This document shows, piece after piece, positions 1 to 4,936 of a DNA stretch of 5,611 nt. The stretch spans positions 1-5,611 of the forward strand of contig PMTB01000186.1 in NCBI GenBank assembly GCA_003167475.1, in the 5' to 3' direction. The number at the start of each line of letters is the position of its first letter. Position 1 is the stretch's first letter. The notes under the pieces are model-generated. The model did not search any database and had not been told where the DNA came from. It saw only the letters and a list, made by a program, of their open reading frames with translations. This DNA is from a candidate division FCPU426 bacterium (GTDB taxonomy: Bacteria; Oederibacteriota; PGYV01; Palsa-1178). The position numbers were made by a program, and so were the translations under genes.

Positions 1-251
1 TTGGATACCGCTGATTTCAGCCTCTGCATTATATCCGGGGTCAGCTCAATGTCGCGTGACGCGAGCCTTTTCTCGTCGTGAGAGGAAAACTTTATGTCGG
101 TATCCTTGGCGGCTGCCGCACCATCTAAAACCTGCTTAAAAGAAGGCGTACCCGGTGTAACAACATTGTTAGCAACATTTTGCTGTATGCGCTGCGCTTC
201 CTGCAGCTGTGATAACTTTTGTATCTGGCTGTTGCTTACATTATTCACCAT
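1..251 (-). CDS. TIGR02530-type flagellar operon protein (3' end cut by window)
   Basis: This small flagellar-operon protein has no firmly assigned role. Eighty-three codons are visible before the window edge, starting at ATG 251, so the C-terminus is missing. The start is fixed by a strong AGGAGGTG Shine-Dalgarno site 7 nt upstream that overlaps the flgD stop region. The N-terminal part is Gln/Asn rich (residues 1-30). Residues 36-83 carry the family pattern: PSFKQVLD, then KFSSHDEKRLASRDIELT followed by a Leu/Met-spaced helix, which resembles the F-S-x-H-x-x-x-R-L-x-x-R-x-I-x-L-T signature of TIGR02530 proteins. Families of this kind sit between flgD and flgE in many Firmicutes-like flagellar operons, and its position just after flgD fits. 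No cysteine is visible. The assignment rests on recall of the motif and on synteny; the function is unknown and might concern hook assembly. Confidence 0.8.
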   Translation of the reverse strand, partial: MVNNVSNSQIQKLSQLQEAQRIQQNVANNVVTPGTPSFKQVLDGAAAAKDTDIKFSSHDEKRLASRDIELTPDIMQRLKSAVS

Positions 252-256
252 GATCG

Positions 257-264
257 CACCTCCT
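257..264 (-). promoter_or_regulatory. Ribosome binding site of the TIGR02530-type gene, next to the flgD stop
   Basis: AGGAGGTG on the minus strand is a near-perfect Shine-Dalgarno sequence 7 nt (from GGAGG) before ATG 251. It begins 2 nt after the flgD TAA, so a ribosome finishing flgD covers it. This suggests translational coupling of the two genes. Confidence 0.8.
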
Positions 265-265
265 T

Positions 266-766
266 TTAAGCACTGATTGATTTAATACTTGAAAGCTGAT
301 AATCCACTCCGTTGATCGTGATTACCGGCTGTCCGCTTACAAACTTTACCACTGAAACCGATCCTGTCACATCCGGGCCCGCCACTGTTGTCGCTGTGCC
401 GTCCGTTGCCGTAAGTGTCGTCGCAACTGTGACTGTCTTGCCGATCAGGCTTGCCGCCTGTGTCGTGTTCTGCATCGCCATCAATCCGACGATATTCGTG
501 TTAAGATTGGCCAACGATGTTGCCTGGTCCGTTGCCGTGGTGTTCAGGTTCTGCATCTGTTCAACCGTCGAAAGCTGCGCCATATCCGACGTAAAACTCG
601 AATCATCGATCGGGCTGGTTGGGTCCTGGTTTTCGAGCTTGGTGATGAACATTTGCAGAAAATCGGTCTTGCTGATCGTCGAGTTCGGATTGTCAATCTG
701 ATCCGCTGTTGCGTTTGCCTTTGTTACGTATGCGCTGTTTGCTGCTGTTACTGGTTGTACCGCCAT
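266..766 (-). CDS. flgD: Flagellar hook assembly scaffold (hook cap) protein FlgD, short form
   Basis: FlgD is exported through the flagellar type III system. It caps the growing hook while FlgE subunits polymerise and is later replaced by the hook-filament junction proteins. The 166-residue product carries the N-terminal FlgD signature at residues 32-75: SKTDFLQMFITKLENQDP, then a P-x-D-D-x-x-F stretch and AQLSTVEQM, matching the usual D-F-L...L-x-N-Q-D-P...AQ-x-S-x-x-EQM pattern. The C-terminal part (about 105-166, starting SLIGKTV and ending with GQPVITINGVDYQLSSIKSI) looks like the small beta domain without the large Ig-like insertion. The protein is therefore much shorter than the roughly 230-residue enterobacterial FlgD and closer to the short Bacillus type. 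It has no cysteine, as is common for exported flagellar parts. Start ATG 766 has an AAGGAGG site 8 nt upstream. The gene lies 24 bp after fliK and 14 bp before the next gene. Confidence 0.95.
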   Translation of the reverse strand: MAVQPVTAANSAYVTKANATADQIDNPNSTISKTDFLQMFITKLENQDPTSPIDDSSFTSDMAQLSTVEQMQNLNTTATDQATSLANLNTNIVGLMAMQNTTQAASLIGKTVTVATTLTATDGTATTVAGPDVTGSVSVVKFVSGQPVITINGVDYQLSSIKSISA

Positions 767-774
767 TAGTTTCG

Positions 775-781
775 CCTCCTT
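775..781 (-). promoter_or_regulatory. Ribosome binding site of flgD
   Basis: AAGGAGG on the minus strand, 8 nt before ATG 766, decides the flgD start. It sits in the short fliK-flgD gap directly after a purine-rich stretch that includes a run of nine A residues (784-792) overlapping the fliK stop codon. Confidence 0.8.
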
Positions 782-790
782 TCTTTTTTT

Positions 791-3010
791 TTAAGCTAGA
801 TAGTTCAGGTAGCCGTCGGCATTGACGAACGAATCAACGCCGCCATCCGTATTCTCGGCGGCAACCTGCTGAGCGGCTGCCTGCCACTGCGAGAAATTAT
901 TCCTGCCCTGGCCCTGGAAATCGGAGCTGGTGTTCGAGTTGGCCATGGATATGTCGAAATTATTGACCGTCATTCCGATACTGCCGAGCGCCGCCTTAAG
1001 TTCCGGAAGGGACGCTTTCAGGGTGTCCTTAACCGAATCATTGGTGACCTGGATCGTACCCTTTATCTCGCCGTTGGTGTGTTCAAGCTTTATATAAACG
1101 CTCCCGAGATTTTCCGGTTTTAATACCATTTTAATTTCATTGACCTTCTGGCCCGACTGATCGCTGATCTTTGAGACCACCTGCCTCATGACTATCTGCT
1201 CTTTGATGGAGTCGGCAAATGCCGCAACCCTGTCAAATATGGTTTCATTGCCGCTGACAAAAGCCACCGCAGCTTCATTGCTCAATGCCGCGGGCTTCAC
1301 TATATTATCCGATATCCAGCGCACGTCTGACACCAGGCTCTTTGAAGGCGTGTCCTGCTTGGCTGTCCCGAGCTTGTCAAATAATACTTTAGCCGCGGTC
1401 TGTACCGCTTCCGGAGCCGCTATAGCCGAGACTTTGGCCTGTTCCGGAGCGTTTATTATGGCATTTGTATCTGCCTGCGTTTTCAAAGTTACCGCCTGCG
1501 GCAAAACAACCGCGGTTTGCACTATATCCTCATTGACCTGATTTGTCTGCATAATCACAGCAGGCGCATTATTATCCGCAACAACAACGACATGGGCCGC
1601 ATCCGGTACCTGAACTGCAGGCGTATCCTGTGGCAAAACCACCTGCGCTGTTTTTATCTGCTGAAATGCCGGAGTATTAACGGCCATCTGTAAAGCGATA
1701 TCCGGCCTCGGGGCGTAAACCGGTTTATTGGTAACGGTCAAAGAACCGTTGAGTTCGTTAAGGAGAGCCACTATCTTCGCGACTATGCTTTTGAATTCCT
1801 GGGGCTGCCCTGAAGTTGTCACGGCAAACTTACCGCCCTGCTGATTGCCCTGATTTCCCTGTGACAAAAGGTTCAGCGCTATGGCGCCCCCCGTTGTCTG
1901 GTCATCAGACACGTTTGAAACCACAGGCTGGACTGCGGCCGTAACCGGCGCCGGTAAGGCAATTGCAATGTTATTAAGACTTGTTATGATCCCGCTTATG
2001 GCGTCCTTGAGCGCGGCTGAATTTGACTGGGCTTTTACGCCCGTTCCAACCGCGTCCCTGACCTCTTCTATTTTAATTTTCACAGCCTGTAATACTTTGA
2101 GTGAATCTGCCGCGGCCTGTTTGGTTTCAGGCGCTGCGGCGGTGGAAACCGATATGGAAATCAATTCATTTTCAAGCGAGCGCACGAGGCCAAGCGCCTG
2201 TTCAACCGGCTGGATTTTTTCCGCCAACGAAACCGGAGCTGCCTGAACGCCTGCAGCCGGCGGAGTGCTTGTCAATATATTTTCCGGCTGTGTATTAATG
2301 GCAGGCTGCGGTTGCTTTGCAGTAACCTGGATGGAATCGCCTTTGACGGCCAATGCCGCTTCCGGAGAACTCAGGTCTTTGACTCCGGCCGGGGCCTGCG
2401 TCGCCGCTGCAGTTGTTATCTGCGCGCTTATTATTTTTACGTTTATTGTTTTTGTCTGCCCTATCGGCGCGGGGTCTGTTGAAGGCGCCGTCTTTGTCTG
2501 GGGAGAAACTTCCTGCGGTTCAGCCTGCATGACCGTAACCGTTGGTTTTACATTTGCGGCCGCCTGCGTTCCATCGGTCAAAACTGCCGGCTCCGGCTGG
2601 GTTGACTTTGCCGCTGAATTAATCACGATCTCAACCGCGGTCGTCTTTAAGGCCTTCAGGAAAACGGCCCTCTCCGCGGTTGTCAGGTTATTATTCTGCA
2701 TGATGCTGGAAACTATCGTATCCTTTGAAATTGCCTGCGTGTCAAGCGCCGCGATATTCCCCGCGTTGCCTGTAAGGCTGATCATAGCAGCTGCCTGATA
2801 AAGCGAAGCTTTGATCTTTTCATTTGAATTGACTTCCTTTGCGAGCTGGGAATTTTCTTTTGAAAATAAATTTGATATGAGTGCTTTAAAATTATTTGGT
2901 TCGGGGTTTAATCCGGAAGTTATTGCCGGAGTGTTCGCGGTATTATTGCCAATAAGCGCGGATAGAACTGTAACGGCTGTAGAATTCGCACTTAAAATTG
3001 GATTGACCAC
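791..3010 (-). CDS. fliK: Flagellar hook-length control protein FliK
   Basis: FliK is secreted during hook growth. It acts as a molecular ruler and, through its C-terminal domain, switches export specificity by contacting FlhB. The product has 739 residues, long compared with about 400-490 in Salmonella and Bacillus. Residues about 150-540 are a low-complexity Ala/Gln/Thr/Pro/Val-rich linker of the ruler type. The conserved C-terminal Flg_hook domain lies at about 600-705. Its core at 630-688 runs from LKPENLGSVYIKLE through GEIKGTIQV to LPELKAALGSIGMTVNNFDIS, a standard match to the L-x-P-x-x-LG...L-x-x-x-L-x-x-x-G pattern. The tail is Gln/Asn rich. No cysteine is present. The start is a GTG codon (3010) supported by GGAGG 8 nt upstream. 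The gene has its own consensus promoter and a leader of about 100 nt in the gap after fliJ, so it need not depend on the upstream operon promoter. Identity is certain from domain and context; the linker would not align well with any relative. Confidence 0.95.
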   Translation of the reverse strand: MVNPILSANSTAVTVLSALIGNNTANTPAITSGLNPEPNNFKALISNLFSKENSQLAKEVNSNEKIKASLYQAAAMISLTGNAGNIAALDTQAISKDTIVSSIMQNNNLTTAERAVFLKALKTTAVEIVINSAAKSTQPEPAVLTDGTQAAANVKPTVTVMQAEPQEVSPQTKTAPSTDPAPIGQTKTINVKIISAQITTAAATQAPAGVKDLSSPEAALAVKGDSIQVTAKQPQPAINTQPENILTSTPPAAGVQAAPVSLAEKIQPVEQALGLVRSLENELISISVSTAAAPETKQAAADSLKVLQAVKIKIEEVRDAVGTGVKAQSNSAALKDAISGIITSLNNIAIALPAPVTAAVQPVVSNVSDDQTTGGAIALNLLSQGNQGNQQGGKFAVTTSGQPQEFKSIVAKIVALLNELNGSLTVTNKPVYAPRPDIALQMAVNTPAFQQIKTAQVVLPQDTPAVQVPDAAHVVVVADNNAPAVIMQTNQVNEDIVQTAVVLPQAVTLKTQADTNAIINAPEQAKVSAIAAPEAVQTAAKVLFDKLGTAKQDTPSKSLVSDVRWISDNIVKPAALSNEAAVAFVSGNETIFDRVAAFADSIKEQIVMRQVVSKISDQSGQKVNEIKMVLKPENLGSVYIKLEHTNGEIKGTIQVTNDSVKDTLKASLPELKAALGSIGMTVNNFDISMANSNTSSDFQGQGRNNFSQWQAAAQQVAAENTDGGVDSFVNADGYLNYLA

Positions 3011-3018
3011 AATCTTTT

Positions 3019-3023
3019 CCTCC
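3019..3023 (-). promoter_or_regulatory. Ribosome binding site fixing the GTG start of fliK
   Basis: GGAGG on the minus strand lies 8 nt before GTG 3010. Its spacing makes the GTG the clear start, with no competing in-frame ATG that has a comparable site. It lies at the 3' end of a leader with hairpin potential, so its accessibility may be controlled. Confidence 0.75.
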
Positions 3024-3031
3024 GAACTTCA

Positions 3032-3053
3032 GGCCTTCCTTGCGGTCCAGGCC
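3032..3053 (-). other. Hairpin 2 in the fliK leader
   Basis: GGCCT (3053-3049 on the minus strand) pairs with AGGCC (3036-3032) around a 12-nt loop. Inside the loop CC-GCAA-GG could form a small inner stem with a GNRA-type tetraloop. The hairpin ends 8 nt before the fliK Shine-Dalgarno site. There is no U-run after it, so it is not a terminator. Pairing was read by eye and no folding energy was computed. Confidence 0.45.
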
Positions 3054-3062
3054 ATCAGTCTC

Positions 3063-3079
3063 ACGGGCAATCGGCCCGT
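3063..3079 (-). other. Hairpin 1 in the fliK leader
   Basis: ACGGGC (3079-3074, minus strand) and GCCCGT (3068-3063) are perfect complements around a 5-nt loop CGATT, giving a GC-rich 6-bp stem in the middle of the leader. No U-run follows on the minus strand, which argues against an intrinsic terminator. It could stabilise the 5' end of the fliK transcript or form part of a regulatory structure. Confidence 0.55.
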
Positions 3080-3118
3080 TTAAAACTTAATACTCATACT
3101 CCTGCTTAACTCGTACAC

Positions 3119-3147
3119 ATTATACAAAACTTGTCTGATACTGTCAA
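3119..3147 (-). promoter_or_regulatory. Consensus sigma-70/sigma-A promoter driving fliK-flgD
   Basis: On the minus strand, TTGACA (3147-3142) is followed by a 17-bp spacer (3141-3125) and TATAAT (3124-3119). Both hexamers and the spacer length match the vegetative sigma consensus exactly. The 25 or so bases upstream, running into the fliJ stop codon, are strongly A/T rich and could act as an UP element. The expected transcription start is at about 3114-3111, giving a leader of roughly 100 nt before the fliK GTG. It lies in the only sizeable gap of the operon, between fliJ and fliK. It is not a sigma-28 or sigma-54 type site. Activity is inferred from sequence alone. Confidence 0.85.
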
Positions 3148-3167
3148 GAACTATTTATATTCTTTTT

Positions 3168-3623
3168 CTAATAACTTTTCTGTTCCTTGCGGTTGAACTT
3201 GGATACCGCCATCTCATCAAGTACTTTTTGCTCGTTTTCGTTGACCACCCGCTGGAACTCCCCAAACTGCTTCTCTTTAAGCTTCTCAAATACCTTCTTT
3301 TCCCTGCTTGCTTCCACTACCTCTTCCCTTTTTATATCGGCCTTTTTTTCCAGAACTTTAATGTTTTTTTTGGCATCATCTATTTTCTTCAATAAAACCC
3401 CTAAATACTGCTCAAAATGTATAAGGCTCTGAATATCAGTGCCTTTTTTGTTCTCATTTGATTTTTCCCTTGAAATATAAGCCCTTTTTTCCTTTACCTC
3501 CGCCAAAAACTGCTCTTCCTGTATTTTAAGGGCCTGGAGCTTTAAAAGTTCATGTTTAAGCTGCTCTTCCTTTCTTTCTTTAACATTAAGGACGGTTTCA
3601 AGTTTAAACTTGAACTTTTTCAT
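3168..3623 (-). CDS. fliJ: Flagellar export chaperone / ATPase stalk protein FliJ
   Basis: FliJ is a cytoplasmic coiled-coil protein of the flagellar type III export apparatus. It inserts into the centre of the FliI hexamer like the gamma stalk of F1-ATPase, contacts FlhA, and helps recycle export chaperones. The 151 residues match the usual family length (about 147). The product begins with the typical KKFKFKLETVLNVKERKEE motif and is almost wholly charged helix. The conserved C-terminal stretch is at about 105-145 (EASREKKVFEKLKEKQ, then an FN/R-rich end). Lys and Glu dominate, which makes the gene more A/T rich than its neighbours; it includes a run of eight A on the coding strand (3364-3371). 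Start ATG 3623 overlaps the fliI TGA as ATGA and has an AAAGG site 8 nt upstream, so translation is probably coupled to fliI. It ends with TAG. Confidence 0.93.
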   Translation of the reverse strand: MKKFKFKLETVLNVKERKEEQLKHELLKLQALKIQEEQFLAEVKEKRAYISREKSNENKKGTDIQSLIHFEQYLGVLLKKIDDAKKNIKVLEKKADIKREEVVEASREKKVFEKLKEKQFGEFQRVVNENEQKVLDEMAVSKFNRKEQKSY

Positions 3624-4750
3624 TTAAATAACCTTTGCAGGGTATCTACTGTCTCGCCATAATCGGCTTTTTCTTCGATTTCCTGCTTTAAGAACTTCCT
3701 CACAGAGCCTATTTTTTCTATGGCGTAATCAATGGATGGATTCGAACCCTTGACATATGCCCCTATATTAATGAGGTCCTCGGCGTTCTTATAGGTTGAG
3801 ATGGTCTCTTTCAGCCTGTTTGCCGCCTGTTTATGCTCGGGAGTGGTAATATCTATCATACAGCGGGAAACCGACTCTAAAATGTCCACCGGCGGGTACT
3901 GGCTTTGCGCGGCAAGTTGCCTTGAAAGCACTATGTGCCCGTCCAATATGGCCCTTACTGAGTCTGAAATGGGTTCATTCATATCATCCGCTTCCACAAG
4001 AACGGTATATAAACCGGTAATGGCTCCCTCTCCCGGGGTTGTTCCGGCCCTTTCAAGGAGCTTGGGGAGCAGCCCGAATACTGACGGTGTATATCCTTTG
4101 GTTGTCGGCGGCTCGCCTATGGCAAGCCCTATCTCGCGCTGGGCCATTGCAAATCTTGTTACCGAATCCATCATAAGCATAACATTGTGCCCTTTGTCGC
4201 GGAAATACTCGGCTATGGATGTCGCAACAAAAGCGCCCATCCTTCGGATAAGCGCGGGCTGGTCCGATGTCGCAGCGACAACCACGGAACGTTTTAATCC
4301 TTCTTTTTTCAGGTCCTTCTCTATGAAGTCGCGGACTTCGCGTCCTCTTTCTCCTATAAGAGCGATCACATTAATATCAGCGCTGGTATTCCTTGCGATC
4401 ATTCCGAGCGTGGTTGATTTGCCGACTCCCGAACCCGAAAATATACCCATCCTCTGTCCCTTGCCTATGGTTAACGCTCCGTCAATGGACCGTATGCCCG
4501 TTGCCACGGGAAACTCCACTTTTTTTCTCATGAGCGGATCTGACGGATTATTATACACCGGATAATATTCTTTTACTTTAAGCGGGCCCTTATCGTCGAT
4601 AGGACGTCCCAATCCGTCAACAACCCTTCCAAGAAGATGATCGCCGACCGGGACCTTGAATTCTTCGTTGGTGGCCACAACTTTCGCGCCCGGGCCTATG
4701 CCGCGCAGGTCTCCCAGGGGCATGAGCAGGGCTTTGCCTTCCTTGAACAC
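3620..4750 (-). CDS. fliI: Flagellum-specific ATPase FliI, main part downstream of an in-frame stop
   Basis: FliI is the hexameric ATPase of the flagellar type III export system and hydrolyses ATP to prime substrate and chaperone release. The open frame from GTG 4750 gives 376 residues; the full frame from ATG 4933 would give 437, the normal family size, but a TAG at codon 59 interrupts it. In full-length numbering (add 61 to the 376-residue count) the visible motifs are Walker A SGSGVGKST at 166-174, GERGREV at 194-200 with the catalytic Glu, the Walker B strand ending at Asp256 (VMLMMDSVTRFAMAQRE), GEPPTTKGYTPSVFGLLPKL from 273, and the ATPase alpha/beta signature YPPVDILESVSR at 346-357. 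The catalytic and C-terminal domains are therefore intact. GTG 4750 lacks a good Shine-Dalgarno site, so it is a poor start and the true gene very likely began at 4933. The gene overlaps fliJ by 4 nt. Flagellar identity rather than virulence-secretion ATPase follows from the neighbours. Confidence 0.93.
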   Translation of the reverse strand: MFKEGKALLMPLGDLRGIGPGAKVVATNEEFKVPVGDHLLGRVVDGLGRPIDDKGPLKVKEYYPVYNNPSDPLMRKKVEFPVATGIRSIDGALTIGKGQRMGIFSGSGVGKSTTLGMIARNTSADINVIALIGERGREVRDFIEKDLKKEGLKRSVVVAATSDQPALIRRMGAFVATSIAEYFRDKGHNVMLMMDSVTRFAMAQREIGLAIGEPPTTKGYTPSVFGLLPKLLERAGTTPGEGAITGLYTVLVEADDMNEPISDSVRAILDGHIVLSRQLAAQSQYPPVDILESVSRCMIDITTPEHKQAANRLKETISTYKNAEDLINIGAYVKGSNPSIDYAIEKIGSVRKFLKQEIEEKADYGETVDTLQRLFK

Positions 4751-4756
4751 TTCTTT

Positions 4757-4933
4757 CTAGGCGTCTATGGTGACTTCCTCGTTTCGCGATATTATTTTAC
4801 AGACCTCTCCTATGGAAGATTTTAATCCGGAGGCTTCGAGCACAAGGCCGACTATCTGTGTGACCTTGCCGCTTGTTTTGAGGAGCTGCATTTTTTGAAG
4901 TTTTTCATGGTATTTGAGAAGATTAATGCCCAT
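4757..4933 (-). pseudogene. fliI: N-terminal fragment of fliI ending at an in-frame TAG (codon 59)
   Basis: From ATG 4933, which has GGAG 6 nt upstream and lies 3 nt after the fliH stop, 58 codons read as a normal FliI N-terminus: a short amphipathic start (MGINLLKYHEKLQ), then GKVTQIVGLVLEASG, SSIGEVCKI and EEVTIDA. This is the FliH-binding helix plus the first strands of the beta-barrel domain. Codon 59 is TAG (4759-4757). The same frame then runs on without any indel into FKEGKALLMPLGDLRGIGPG, which is the expected continuation. In relatives this position is usually the Glu of an A-E-V-V-G-F motif, so GAG to TAG or CAG to TAG is a possible single change. Whether it is a sequencing error, a recent nonsense mutation or a readthrough site cannot be settled here. 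Confidence 0.8.
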
Positions 4934-4936
4934 CGG

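Noticed and set aside
3063..3079. Intrinsic terminator after fliJ
   Set aside because: The hairpin is downstream of a consensus promoter and is not followed by a U-run on the minus strand.
3080..3097. Five-codon leader peptide (M-S-I-K-F) upstream of fliK
   Set aside because: An AGGAG is present, but only 1 nt separates it from the ATG, too close for normal initiation.
3071..3100. Sigma-28 flagellar promoter (GCCGATTG as -10)
   Set aside because: A -10-like GCCGAT is present, but no TAAA-like -35 lies about 15 bp upstream; the only TAAA is 3 bp away. The bases are better explained as hairpin 1.
3011..3114. Cyclic-di-GMP (GEMM) riboswitch in the fliK leader
   Set aside because: A GACCGCAAGG...GGCCT string loosely recalls the class I motif, but the hallmark GGCAAACC segment, GAAA tetraloop and receptor spacing are missing.
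3168..3170. Genome-wide reassignment of TAG to an amino acid, which would explain the fliI TAG
   Set aside because: fliJ ends with TAG at the normal family length, so TAG seems to act as a stop here. A site-specific readthrough is not excluded by this.
3364..3371. Run of eight A in fliJ as a programmed slippage site
   Set aside because: The frame is intact with a normal-length product, and Lys-rich coding explains the run; no alternative product of interest results.
3801..4565. 254-codon plus-strand reading frame
   Set aside because: It lies wholly antisense to the highly conserved fliI, has no recognisable domain, and is a shadow frame. The same holds for the plus-strand frames opposite fliK, flgD and fliH.
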